Assembly (NCBI GenBank): GCA_003545705.1
Contig: QVLQ01000028.1
Span: 744,001-808,000 of the forward strand
Origin: Acidomyces sp. 'richmondensis'
Taxonomy: Eukaryota > Ascomycota > Dothideomycetes > Mycosphaerellales > Teratosphaeriaceae
Length of the DNA stretch: 64,000 nucleotides
Direction of reading: 5' to 3'
Shown here: positions 11,068 through 22,868 of the stretch, piece after piece
Numbering within the stretch: the first letter of the stretch is position 1
How the letters are laid out: each line of letters starts with the position of its first letter
Notes under the pieces: generated by a model
Databases searched by the model: none
Seen by the model: only the letters and a program-made list of their open reading frames with translations
Told to the model about the DNA's origin: nothing
Program-made: the position numbers and the translations under genes

Positions 11068-12304
11068 CACCACCTCTCTAAGCCTTATGTGACCGTGTTT
11101 ACACTTTTATTAAGCCGAAGCCGCCCATGTGCTACGCTTTTGACGCAGCCACCGCGCTATTCTTTCGTACGTCTCAGCTGCCGCTAGGCGATGCAATCAG
11201 TGAATCCGGACGGGCAACTCTACAGCCAAAATACTTTTGAAGCGCCTTCTGCCCCCCGTGCCCGCTCTCCCCCTCTCCCCCCCCCCCCCCAAAAAAAAGA
11301 AATGAAATGAAACGAAAAGATATGAACAGAAATGAACAACAAAAACTGGAAATTGTAAAAAGGCGGCTCGTGGAGCTCCACGTTCAGTGCAAGTTCAGTG
11401 CACGTGTCATCATTGGTGCAGGCGTCACGCTATTCTTCTGTGTCCCTTAGAAGACGAATGACATGGATTCCAGACCAGTCAGATCTAGGTTCAACTTGTC
11501 GTTTCAAATTAACCAAATTCTTGAGAGGCGTTGGAGTTGCAGCCCAGATGGGCAGGCCAGGGATGCAAAATCTCAGAGATCTGGCGAACGGGCCATACGC
11601 CTACATGCCAGAAGCGAGCTCTGAAAGAGAGTGCCTCGTCACGATGGCCAATCTAATGGCAATTTACATGGTCAAGACACATGCTTTGATTCCTCTGCTT
11701 TTCGGAATAATGGGTGTTTTGTTTTTCTGCTACATTAACCCCGATATGACCTTATTAGTGCCTCTTCAGCCCACGAAAGGCGGAAACACCAATGCGAATA
11801 TTAAAAATCACCCTCCCAATTTGTACACAAGGATTCACCCCGAATCGAATCGTATCAGACCAGTCTCTCCTGCATTTGGCTGCGTCTTCGTTTGAAACCA
11901 ATCGCTTCATGTTGCACAAGGGCAAAGTTGATCCTCCATCATATCTGAGTCGTGCAGTAGCTCATCCACCCGAACTAGAACGAGCGGACCGCTGCATCGC
12001 TTGATTTAGAATTTGTTATGAAGGCGGTCGGTCTTTTCGTCTGACGCCACATGCTGAAATCATCGTTCAGGCATCAAACGGGGAGAGAAGATAACCAACC
12101 TTCCACATTTGTCTCTAGAATATTTCCAACAATGTCTTCTCGAGAAAGCGGGATCGCCAACATGTGAAAGAGAGCGGCCAGCGGGAGGTAAAGATTCATA
12201 AATTTGAATAAACCCCCTCATCTCCTCCACCGCTTTCCGTATCATCACCTCGTCTCTAAATATACGAAACGATATGCTACATCGACCCACTATTCGATGC
12301 TCGC
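11068..12304. other. Unassigned region with poly-C/poly-A junction
   Basis: No gene can be assigned with confidence. At 11267-11298 a C-rich tract passes straight into eight As, after which base composition becomes clearly more A/T-rich. An open frame at 11398-11895 (165 codons, plus strand) has one hydrophobic stretch (IPLLFGIMGVLFFCYI) but starts and ends in sequence with no protein character, and I recognise no family. Confidence 0.45.
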
Positions 12305-12475
12305 AAAAAGAAAAAAAAATAAAAAAATAAAAAAATAAAAGTCAGTATGGGTTCATATGATTCGGAAAAAGCATAGACACGGTAAAGAGAAGAAAGACGT
12401 TACAAATGAAAAGAACAGAAAAGAAGAGTGATAATTTTTTTTTTTTTAAAAAAAAAAATTCAGAAAAAAAAAAAA
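12305..12475. repeat. A-rich low-complexity tract
   Basis: Repeated A7-8 blocks separated by single Ts or Gs, with a T13/A12 block near 12437-12460. Lies at the left edge of the LINE fragment. Confidence 0.7.
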
Positions 12476-12599
12476 CTCACAAGAAGCCCAAATTGCAGCC
12501 ACACGAGGCAATATCAGACGACCAAACATCTCAGTCCCAATCACCGGGGATTGACTTGGTACAAAAAAAAATTATAAAAAAATTCACCAATCATATAAC

Positions 12600-13330
12600 A
12601 AAACCTTCTTATCTAGGTGCCTATCCCACTCTAGCACTATACACCCAAGACCTAGCAAGACGACATGCTCAGAAGACCCAGGACCTCCTTGTTACCCAAT
12701 ACACTAGAGAGAAATGCAATCAAGTAGCCTGGATGTGCAAGAAAGGGAGGAAAAGGGATAACAAGAGCCCAGACAGGGATGACAAGGAGGGGTGGAACAA
12801 GCTAATAGAGACACAAAGAAGCTAAGGGCACTCAAACATTAGAGGAACGGGGAAGAGAGACTGGTGGCTTCAAGAGCAATGGGATAAGAGGGGGACCAAG
12901 TAAGAAAGAGAAAGAAACAAACCTAAGTTGGACAGGAAATACCAGCAGTATGCAGTACACCAAGAAGAGGAGGGGGATTAAGGCTGCAAGGCTGGACTAG
13001 ACCACAAAGCACAATAGTCACCTTGATTAGGACCGAACACATTGGTCTAGGGGCTTATCTGACTAAAAAGGAAAGTCCCAGGAGCCAGACCTGAATGCAC
13101 CTGTGAATATAGGGCACAGACAGTGAAGCACATTTTAATCTTCTACCCTAAGAGAGAGAGCAAGCAAGAGAAAGACCGTTTAGAGAGGCAAGGACATCAA
13201 ATTGGAAGGACCTAGCCAGCTCTGGGAGGGGCCTTACAGCGGCAGCAAGCTGGATGATCCAAGAAGCAGTCCTGGACCATTTCTCCCTTGCAAAGGATGA
13301 TGAACAGGAGAGAGAAGGGAGGGAGACAGA
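12600..13330 (+). mobile_element. Decayed non-LTR retrotransposon (Tad1-like LINE), 3' end of ORF2
   Basis: Fragments in different frames match the C-terminal part of fungal Tad1-type LINE polyproteins. Near 13026 is IRTEHIGLGAYL, equivalent to the conserved RTGKIGLxxYL. Near 13092 is ECTCEYRAQTVKHILIFYP, equivalent to the CxCG...QTxxHxLxxCP zinc-knuckle-like block. Near 13233 is AAASWMIQEAVLDHF, equivalent to the closing KAAKWMIxTGLLxQF. Frame changes and in-frame stops show that it is dead. Some stops could come from C-to-T change such as RIP, but this copy alone does not prove that. Confidence 0.72.
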
Positions 13331-14091
13331 TGGAGGGGAGCTGGTGAGAGGCTAGAAGCTCCATGACTCCGATCAATGTCTAATAGGAAGACAAAGGCAA
13401 AAGTTGGAATGGCACCCAAGATAAAGAAGAGATGAGAAGGGTTTTGTGCTCAGACTTTTACCTTCTGAAAAACATATTCAGTGATAGCTGCTTATCCTAG
13501 ACAGGAATAGATCAGCAATGCAAGACTTTATTATTATTATCCAGGCGCCTGCCTTCCGGTAATCTAATCCGCGGGGCGGATCACAGGTGGATGGCGGCAG
13601 GGGAAAAGATCATACCGTGCTGATGAAGAGGTGGGAAATCGTTCGTTGTTAGACTCAGGTCAGGAAACCCTAGAAAACATCTTTCACACTTTCCCCCAGA
13701 AAATCCTTTCATAAAAAAAGTCTTCGCATCGTTCTCGCTTCTCCACGCCCCGAATATTTGGGCCGTCTATACGTACAAAGAACAAATTTTTTCTATATAC
13801 CACACACACAAGACATTAAACAATTCCTCTTCCAGTTCATCCCTCACCTGCTGGAGAGCGTGGGGGACGCGAGCCCCAACCCGGCTCGGAAGCCAGGAGT
13901 ATCCAATTTCTCTCCCACTGACCGCTGTCCTCATGTGTCTGCCAACACCTAAACATCATAATCTCCCCACGAAACGACAAAATCCCAAACCCGAGCAAAT
14001 AAACGCCAAGGCTATAACGCGTCCATTAAACCTTTAAAGTCTCCACCTTCCTTTCGTTCTCAGGACCAAAAAGATTCCCTTGCTTCGACCC
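13331..14091. other. Intergenic region after the LINE fragment
   Basis: No supportable gene. Includes the 3' flank of the large minus-strand gene that ends at 14092. Confidence 0.5.
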
Positions 14092-17000
14092 TTAAATCCA
14101 ATCTCCCGGCACCACCTCTCTCTCCACCAACTCCAACTTGCCCTGCTCGCTCGTCCGCCGGCGTTCCAATACCCATCTCGGCGGCAAGTTACTTCCCGCC
14201 GGGTCAGGCTCCTGTACATACGACGTCGTAACTTCTCCCCCGCCGCTGCCTTGTCGCGAGTGTGTTTGTATCTTCCGCCTCGTGTCGGTGGCAGTGGGGA
14301 CCGGTTTCTTAGGCGTAACATCCTGGTCCACCATACCAGTGTCTGAATGGAACAGCGCCGCGGCTGTGGCACTCGAGGATGATGGCGAAATGCTGCCAAT
14401 CTCATGTCCTTCTATCCCCAGAACAGCGGTGTGATCCGCACCATACATCAAAGGCGATCCTCCCACCGATGACCGACCGAAAGTGGCTGACGGCTGGGAA
14501 AATTCACTCCTCAGACTCCCATTACTCCCACCAAAAGCATTGGCACGCAGTTTGCGCAGCTGATCGAACGACGACGCCATGACGGCACCGTCGTGATGCT
14601 GGTGCATCTCGACAAGTGGAGACACGGGAACCAGACGTCCAGCACCACCGCCATTGGCGCCGGCGCTGGGCGGTCCGGCCCCAGCCACGTAACCGACGGT
14701 GGTGGCGGTAACGTGGGGTCCAATATTGACGAAAGAATTCCTCGTGCTGAACTCTGAGCGCTCGGTAATAGGGGTGAGGTCAGGCTCCTTCAAACTTCGC
14801 GTGCGAGCCAGTCCATCATCACCGTCTTCGCCGAAAAACCCGCCGTTGGTGGCGACAGCGCCAGTAGCACCGGCGGCCTGGGGACGAGCGTGGGCATAAA
14901 ACCCGAATTCATGCCCGTAAAAAGCACCGTCCTCACTCGCGAGGACCTCGGCGTTGGCTGCAGCCACGATGTCGTCGTCGGTGGTGCCAAAATCGTCGTC
15001 CGAAAAGATCGCCAAATCCCTCGGAGAGGAGGATAGCGGAGCCGAGGGCGTGCCAGAGTTATTGAAGCCGAAATCGAAGTCTAACATCTTCAGCGGGCTG
15101 TAAGCTTGCCCCTGCTCCATACGTGAGCCTGTTGTAGTCTCGGAAATGCTGCGATGCACCCCTTCCCCATTTCCCGGCACCGTCAAGCTGCCGCCGTTGA
15201 GGGCATTCCCTGCTTCATCACGAGAGTAGTGGCTGCGATCGTCGGGGCTTTTGTCCTCTCCCTCACCTCCCGGGCCCAGTGAACGCGCACTCAAGGTTTG
15301 TGTGGTGGACGCCACCGACGATTGTCGTGAAAATCGTCCCTCTGCCGCAGCCTGATTTACTGCTTCGGCCAACGCGGCGTGATAGGCGTGTAAATTTGCT
15401 TGCATCTGGCGCAGCGTGGCCTCGTGGCTGCCTGGAGGGGGGGGCAGGGGCGGAACTTTCTTGCTGAGACCCAGACGTTTGGCATCCTCGGATGGGTTGC
15501 GCTGTGGAATGAGCTTGGGGTCGACGGGGCCTTCCAGAAGTGGGAGATCTTCGAGCAACATCTGGCTCTGTCGTTGGCGGGCGGGAAGGGGATTGGCGCC
15601 CATGGCGAAAGATGGGTAAGGCCCATCACTACCCATCGAAACGGCACTGAGATCCCGCTCGTGGGTCTTACGGCCCAAGGGACGGCGTGTGCCGCCGAGG
15701 AAAGACTCATCGTCGAAGTCATCTTCGTTCATGCGGGCGCTGTCGACGTCTGGCGGCAGAGGACGGCAAATGTCTTGCTCAAAGCCGCCGTCGTCGAAGT
15801 ACATATCGTCCGGCTGGTCATCCTCAAGCCTGCCTGGCACATCCCACCGCTCCGCTGTCGACCTCGAGGTTCTTGCATGGATATTTTGGCCGATGTTTCC
15901 ACGGTATACCGCACTCGATCGGTTAGGCGGTGCTGATGAAAAAATTGACGACTTGCGAGTATCGGTCTCGGATGGAGACGTGCCAGCAAAGGCGTGTCTA
16001 GTACCGTCCCCCCACCCCGCCTGCATTGGGATGGTTTCACTATCCCTGGTCCGACGGTTTTCATTACCCTGACCCAGTGCAAAGGAAATTGGCCGACTGC
16101 CGTTCATCCCTTCAGGGCTGTCGCTGAAGTTAAAGTCACCGAAACCGCTCGATCCCAGGCCAGAGGGGGTGGCGCGGGCCTCGGATATCGTGCTTTCCCC
16201 CACTGAGGATTGGGAAAGCAGTCGTTGGTGATCGGACGTCAACGCCAACCCACTCAATCGACGGCGTTGCTTGCTGTCGACCGATGCAAAGCTCATCCGA
16301 CTGCCCGCCCTGTTGCGGTCTGGAGACGCGTTCTCCGTTATCGCCGATGAAGCTTTGTACTGACGGCTTTCTGTCATAGGGGAATATCCGGCAGCCTGTG
16401 GTTGCATGTAGAATCCTGATCGAGGCGCCGAAGGGTGATTTGCACTGAAATGATCTTGTCCAAACGCCTGCCGGCTGGCTTGTACAGCCAACGTCGTGTC
16501 CACCGTGAGAACTGACTGGTCGCTATACCGACGGTCATTGTCATGATTGCTACGTTTGGGAGACGTCCCGTCGATGATACTCCACCCAGCATAGGTCCCA
16601 TGTGACCCCGTGCGTGAGTGTCCAGCGAGGGCGGAGTGGGTGCGAAAGGCCGGGTGCAAGGCGTAGGTGACCTCGCGCTCGTCGGCCATGACATCACCGT
16701 CCCCCTCGTAATCCGACCCGTCCGACTCCGCCAGTTGCAACTGCTTGCGCGCCTGTTGGAGGCCCAGGAGTCCGAGTGTCGAAGGTGTTGTTGCACCTTC
16801 CGGCTGCTGCTGCTGCTGCTGCTGCTGCACCTCGAGTTCATCCATATCATCCATCGCTCTTGCATCAAATTCATCGTCATCGTCGTCGTCGTCATTCGGA
16901 CTCGAACCCCGCCGTACTCCATCCCCGCACTGGGCCCGAATCTGACGATGCTTCTCCTCCAAAGCCCTCTCCTCAATCGTGCTCTCAAATTGAAATGAAA

Positions 17001-19773
17001 ACCGCGAAGCGTTCGACACGTGATGTTTGGGGCTCAGAGACGTGCGCTTAGCGTGACCGACAGCTGACACCCGCTTTTCCACCAGCTTAGGCGGGCTCTG
17101 CGGCACCTTCGCCGCCGATACAGTCTCGGCCTGTGCGATTTCCGGTGTGCCGGTTGGGGTGGCGAGGCTCGACGTCTTGTCAAAAATGGAGGTGCCAGCG
17201 GGCGGCGTGCCAATGCCGTCCCACGGCTCAGACGGAGCGAAGAGTGATGATTGCCGCTCGGGCATAATGACGACTTCCGGCGCCAGGGCTGAGTTGCGAT
17301 AGGGGCTGCGTTCGCGAGCGATGGATGATTGCTCCGCAGACACCTGCATGCCGCCGTCGGACGAAGGTCGCGCGGTCGCTTCGCTGGTGGCCCGGCCACG
17401 AAGATCCGGTAACGCTGGGGCTTCTCGGCTTGGCGGAGGCAAATCGGAGATGATGGAAATGGGACGCGATGAGACGCCTTTGTTGGTGCTGGCAGGTGAG
17501 ACAGGGCTCAGACTCAAGCCCAAGCTGCTGCGGAGATCAGTGACGGGATTGCTGCTGCGCGCGGTAACGGGGCTGATCTGGCTGAAGGAGCTGGAGTTCG
17601 AGTCACGGTCTTTGTGGGTGGAATGGTTGCTGGAGCGCTTTGACTCCTCGTCGTTATAGAAGCTCGCTTGCGTGGCATCGAGCACCTGGCTGCGTCGGGC
17701 GAAAGGCGGCAACACCGCACTCTCTTGCGAGAAGTTGCTGGCGGATGAGTGATGGGAGACTCGCTGCAGAAAGTCGCGATTCTCCAGACGTTCAGCATTC
17801 AACGAGCTACCTCTTTTGGTGGCGTCGGGGTTCTCGGTCAGCATCTCGTGGAACATGGCGGAGTGCACACTCTTGCGGTTGCTGCTAGAACTGTCTCTCA
17901 CGTGGGTGCCGTCGCCGAGAGGCGGGTCAAGATGTGGGTCGGTGAAGAGCAGCGGGACGGAGGGTGCGCTGTTGGCTGTTTGCAGTGGTTGCTCCGGCGG
18001 TCTCTGACCGGACTCATGGTAGGAGAAATTGCGGGGCGGTTTCCGTGGGGCGCTGAAATCGTGCACCACCTTGCCCTTGATGCGCGGATCAAAGTCTTCA
18101 GGAAGTCGGTTCACCCCTCCAGCCGCCACGCTCCGCTGCCGTGCGTAAGCTTGTGCGGCGGCCGACCGTTCTGCGTCAGTCACGTCGACGTCCTGGCCGC
18201 TTTTCCGCCGCGACAGGAAGGCTATGGGGTTGAGCAAGCGAGTCTTACGGCGCTCCGACTTAGGGGCGTTGGCGGTGTTGCTGCCGTCCGGCTTTGGAGT
18301 GGAAGTGTGATGGGTGGGGACACTTACGCCGGCCACGGTGGATGTGGCGCCGGCCGTTTTGGGCCGGGTGGCAACATGCTGAGGAAGAGGGAATGAGGCG
18401 GATGTCTCTTGATATGGTGTGCCAATGGTCTGGGCGAGAGGTGAGTGGGCGGCAGGCGAATGACTGTTGGCCCCCGACGCGCCTCCATAGAGGGAGTTCG
18501 AGCCGGTGAAAGTCGTTCCATTGGTGAGCGGCCTTTGCTGGGTCACTCGCAAATCTTCCACCGATGAGTTGGGGCTCAAGCGCGTGCCGCTTATCTTCGG
18601 CGCGCGCAGGGAGCTGGACGACGATGGGCGGGGGAGGGCGGGAGAGATGGGGCCGGGACTGTAGGGCATATGGGCGCTTTGGCCGAGCTGTACATAGTCA
18701 GTGGGTGGTCGTTGGCAATCGGTTGGGTAGATACAAATTCAAGCGTATAATGGGGCAGAGATTTGATGGGATGAACCACGACTGGCCAATCCGTCCACTG
18801 TGAGGTGATGGAAGCATTTTGAATCGATTCCGATTCGGACGTCAGGACTTGTGTAGTTGGAGAGACGCAATTGAATTACGTCTTCCAACCATCCATCCGG
18901 CCTTGCGTCCATGTGTCCCCTCAATTCCATACCGCTGACGCTATGCATTTCATTCAAACGAATCAAATGAGACAATCACTTGCATCCAGCCCGTTTAAAT
19001 CGGTCCATCGCATGAGAATGGGAAAAAACAGAACAGAACCAAAACTCAAGGGAGCCACTTACCGAGCCCGAAATGTTTCGCGTCTCAATGGTCAACGGCG
19101 TCGTCTGCGTCTTCTGCGGCGGCGGCGGCGGCGCACTGGAAGATTTATCGCGACTGTCGATGACCTCACGCAAAATGGCCGGTCCGCTATTGATGGGAGG
19201 CAAGCTCGGGGCGTCGCGCGTTGGAGGTGGTGGCGGTGTCTGGGCAAAGTCCCCGGAAGGAAGGAGCGGTCCAGTCACCAGCGCCCCACCTGCCGTAGCA
19301 GGACGAGAAGAGTCCCATTTTGACGCCCCGCCGCCGCCGCCGCCGCCACCGCCGCCGGTGCTGCTGCTGATTGGGTGGGCGAGGTGGGGGAGTTCATCGA
19401 CGGGGGGTGGTGGGGGGGATTGTTCGGGGGCCGGAAGAAACTCTTGCGGCTGCTCGCCTCGCTGGAAGTGCTGACGTTGTCCCCGTCGTCGCGCGGGCGC
19501 GGCGGCAGCGCGTCGGTAAGACGCGTGCTGGCGACGCGTGGGATGGGAGGCAGGACGGGCGGGGCAAGGCTGGCTAGGCTGACCGGGCTTGCACTATTGG
19601 CCTCATTGCGGCCGAGGAGGCCATCGCTGGTGCCCGGACGGGGGCTGTCACGGCTGACGCGGAACTCGGTGTCGGACGACGGCGGGGCCAGCTCGAAGTC
19701 GAATGTCATCTGCAGCGGGCTGACCAGCGGGCGCGACCCCGATGTCGTTGTCGTCCCAGAGCCATTCCGCCCA

Positions 19774-19836
<63 letters not shown>

Positions 19837-19931
19837 AGCTGCTGTTGCGGTGACAGTAATGGTGACGGCGACGGTTGCGGTTGCAGTCGACTCCGCTCCT
19901 GCTGGCGGCCTGCCCTGCGCACCTTGAACAT
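14092..19931 (-). CDS. Giant disordered fungal protein of unknown function (about 1.8 kDa-scale residues: about 1,800 aa)
   Basis: I do not recognise a named function. The last exon (18687-14092) alone encodes over 1,500 residues rich in Ser, Pro, Asn and Gln. A short conserved-looking basic block near its N-terminal side reads KTRLLNPIAFLSRRKSGQ, followed by RIKGKVVHDFSAPRKPPRNF, a pattern I associate with uncharacterised filamentous-fungal proteins. Later there are poly-Asp (about 16,870-16,900) and poly-Gln tracts and many Ser/Thr-Pro sites. An intron (19062-18688, GTAAGT...ACAG) joins RNISGS to LGQSAHMPYSPG in phase. The upstream exon starts at the ATG at 19931 (MFKVRRAGRQQ) and holds a long Gln run. 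Between 19,330 and 19,200 the frame must change: either one base is missing near 19,320-19,390, giving a SKWDSSRPATAGG stretch, or a 50-nt intron with a GTGGGG donor is removed. Both close the frame. Confidence 0.8.
16803..16828 (-). repeat. CAG tract encoding poly-Gln
   Basis: CTG repeat on the plus strand, read as consecutive CAG codons for eight glutamines in the giant minus-strand protein, just after an Asp-rich stretch. Confidence 0.85.
19775..19848 (-). repeat. CAACAG hexamer repeat encoding poly-Gln
   Basis: Alternating CAA/CAG codons, about a dozen hexamer units, encode more than 20 glutamines in the first exon of the giant protein. The perfect hexamer period makes length variation likely between strains. 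Confidence 0.88.
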
Positions 19932-20799
19932 GGCTCACGGCGATGCTGGCATGCAAGTCGCACCCTTCTCTTCCACCACCATTCAGCCGATAATACGGCA
20001 ACGGCGCTTGGGTCTCCTTTCAGCCCCGCAATCTCATCATCTTTCTTCCACTGCTTATCGTCGGCCCGTATCGACGCTTCCAGTGCTGTGGATGTCACCG
20101 ATGACCGAACTCCGCTTCCGTCTTGTTGGAAATCTCACTTTCCACGTGTCTCGTGTCCGCCACGTGCACGTTACATATGACAATCCCTAGTTTTCCTCCA
20201 CAATCTGTTGTCTGATCGAGGCATGGAGCGGAGTGGTCAGGAAGGTTCGAATCGATTCAGGTCCCAGCAGGGGGGCCTGGGTCCAAAATAGAGGCCAAAA
20301 GGGACTTGCTACTCGGCTCGGCCCGAAACGTGGCGTAGAGGCCTGGAAGTGGCGTGCTCGCGTGGGTGATTTCGGAAGGTGGGGTAGACAGCAGACGGGG
20401 TGGGACAACCTCACGAGCTGCAATATTGCCATTGGCCGTGAAACGTACCACCACCCCCCTCATATCAATTCACGGTATTCATTCATATTCTCCCCATGAG
20501 AAAGATGGCATGGTACACGTCGACAGAATCCATATAGACGACACTCCATCACGTGAGACTTCACTACCCATCCCCTTGACATCGGCCATCGTCAAAAACA
20601 AAAAAAAGAAAGGAAAAAAAAAGATAAAAAAGAAAAAAAAGAAATCAAACCATCCCCTCGGGTCATCTCGCATCCACGTAGGGCATTGTTAAACCAACCT
20701 CGTCAATCTCTGCTGGATTAACGTCTAGACCCAACTGAAGGACGGCATCAATATCTCCGTCCGAGTGGAAAGGGGAGTAGGAGACAGAAGGGGAGAAAT
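19932..20799. promoter_or_regulatory. Divergent promoter region between the giant gene and the siderophore gene
   Basis: About 870 bp separates two divergently read start codons. An A-rich tract at 20600-20643 contains AGATAA at 20622-20627, which fits HGATAR, the core recognised by fungal GATA factors including the iron repressor SreA. A CGATAA lies near 19987, just inside the region. One or two such hexamers are expected by chance, so iron control is only suggested. Confidence 0.4.
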
Positions 20800-22868
20800 A
20801 TGGCCCCCTCGATCGTGCACCTTCCCAATGGGCAAACCCTCAGCGTCAGCCCCGTGTTTGGTGGGGTCCAATTCAAAGCCAACGACCTTGCCACGCACCA
20901 AAACGCATTCCCCCCCCGGCTGGACGATCACGCTCCACTGTGAAGAAAACCCAGACGACGACAACCCGGAAGACGCTGGGGCGGACGACGCGGTCATCGC
21001 CGACCACCACCATGCTGCGCGCCCTTCGGTCGCCGCGCATTCGCGCCTCGAACAAAACATGTCCTCCGGTTCCCCAGGTGAATCGGCTCCACCACCTCCT
21101 CGGAAATATCACCACGTCCACCGTTTCCGTCAGCCATCTCTGCGCCACGATCACCTGTTCATCTCCGCCATCTCCAACCCATCCTCCTCTGACTTCCGTC
21201 CCCCGAGTAGCCCTACCCGCCAAATTGCCATGATGCTCTGGGCGACATTGTGGTGGTACTTCCACCAACCGGCCCCATCGCGCACCCTACTCACCCCGGC
21301 CAGTGCAGGCACTCCGCCGGCCGGCCGTCCGCAAGGAGAATGGCGTGTGCACATCAACCGGGAAGGGATATTTCAGGGGAAACATCTTCTGCCCAAACTC
21401 GAGCGCATGGGTCTGATCGCCTCCGAGGATTCGAGCGTGGGTGCCGATCCGGACGATGGCGTGCGGGACGCGGGGGCCGGGTGGCGACACATGTTCGTCT
21501 CGCAGCGCAGTTTCTGGCAGCTGGATCCCCGGATATATTTGTTTAGCCTGTCGCCTCTGCCGTTGAATGCATCATATCCATCTCTGAGCCCCAATCACAG
21601 TCGCCCTGCGAGTCCCAACCGCAATAGTGCGAACCTGTCATTGCTGGCGGCGCGGCCGGCGGAGGAATCTGGTGGAGCAGCAGGGGGAAGCGGAAGTATT
21701 GGGGTTTTGGGAGCATTACCAGCGGCGCTGAGTCGATCCGCGACTCCACCTGGACCATATCAGTCGGCGTCGCATCTTCCGACATTCTACCCACCACCCC
21801 CACTACAGTATACCTTTACGGGCGGAGTGCGACATCCCATCCGACCCAAACCACCTCGCCAGGTAAGCAGCAGGCGGGCTCCCCTTTTAATCATGGTTTT
21901 CCCGCCCCCACTGCTAGACATCTAAGACAGGCAGAATACTGACGGGTGGTGTGGTATACACGTGCAGGGCGAGACATTCTACACCCGCTACGTCCCCAGT
22001 CTAGGCCAGTATCTCAGCTTCCGGGTGGCAAGCCTAAGTAAGCGTCCCGTACCCCACAACGGCCCGACCTCTACTCCTGATCCAACGCATAACAACAACT
22101 TCCTCCGTGGCGGCGGCGGGATGCACAGCGGGGACTCAACCCCTTCGGGGGTGACCTTTGGCGGCCGTCCCGTCCCCTCCTCCTCCTCCCCGTCCGATGA
22201 CAGCCAGCTCAACGACACCGAACTCCTCCACAAATGGATGAACGATCCGAGAGTAGCAGCCAGCTGGGGCGAATCCGGTCCTATCTCGCACCAAGAAGCC
22301 TTCCTCACTCACGCCCTCACATCCCGTCACTCATTTCCCGTGATCGGGTGTTTTGATGGAAAACCGTTCGGGTATTTCGAAGTGTACTGGGTGAAAGAGG
22401 ACCGGTTGTCGGCCCACCTCAGTGGCGGCGGCGACTGGGACCGCGGCTTGCACGTCCTGGTTGGGGAGGCGGAGTTTCGGGGGCCGGAACGGGTGAAGGT
22501 GTGGTTGAGCGCGTTGGTCCACTGGTGTTGGTTGGCGGATTTACGGACCGAGTGTGTGGTGATGGAGCCGAGGGTGGATAACGTGAAGTGAGTATTCCCT
22601 CCTTGCTTCCCGAGCCCTTTCCACTTTCCTTTCCTTGCTTTTGACTCGGGGGGATCGATCGGAAGGGAACCATCATACAAAATGATATTGGATGCGGACG
22701 CGGACGTATTTTTTGGTCTTTTCTCCGCTGACGAAAAGGGTGAATTCCAGGATGCGCCGATACTGCGAAGAAGCAGGCTTTTACAAGGAAAAGGAGGTGA
22801 CGCTGCCGCATAAGCAGAGCAACTTGATGAAGATTCGACGAGAGGCGTGGACGGCGCCGGCGTTATGA
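20800..22868 (+). CDS. N5-hydroxyornithine acyltransferase, SidF/SidL family
   Basis: Transfers an acetyl or anhydromevalonyl group from CoA to the N5-hydroxyl-amino group of ornithine, the step after SidA in hydroxamate siderophore synthesis. Exons 20800-21862, 21968-22587, 22751-22868. The N-terminus MAPSIVHLPNGQTLSVSPVF is typical. Family blocks follow: LFISAISNPSSSDF, TRQIAMMLWATLWWYFHQP, LLPKLERMGLI and FVSQRSFWQLDPRI. The GNAT/IucB-like domain in exon 2 has LLHKWMNDPRVAASWGESG, HSFPVIGCFDGKPFGYFEVY, GLHVLVGEAEFRGPERVKVW and MEPRVDNVK; exon 3 ends FYKEKEVTLPHKQSNLMKI. Removing one C from the C8 run at 20910-20917 gives FPPGWTITLH and makes the exons sum to 1800 nt (599 aa). The C-terminus TAPAL is not a canonical peroxisomal PTS1. 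That favours a cytosolic SidL-like acetylase over peroxisomal SidF, but does not settle it. No siderophore synthetase or transporter is adjacent. Confidence 0.92.
20910..20917 (+). other. C8 homopolymer at an apparent +1 frameshift in the siderophore acyltransferase
   Basis: Upstream of the run the family frame reads DLATHQNAFPP; downstream the family frame (GWTITLHCEENPDDD) is displaced by one base. Seven Cs instead of eight join them as NAFPPGWTITLH, a conserved junction in this family, and bring the total coding length to a multiple of three. Confidence 0.85.

Noticed and set aside
12406..12825. 139-codon Lys-rich frame
   Set aside because: Starts in the A-rich tract and runs into the LINE remnant; no independent gene evidence.
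19375..20190. 271-codon plus-strand frame with a long Cys run
   Set aside because: Antisense of the CAACAG-coded poly-Gln in the giant protein.
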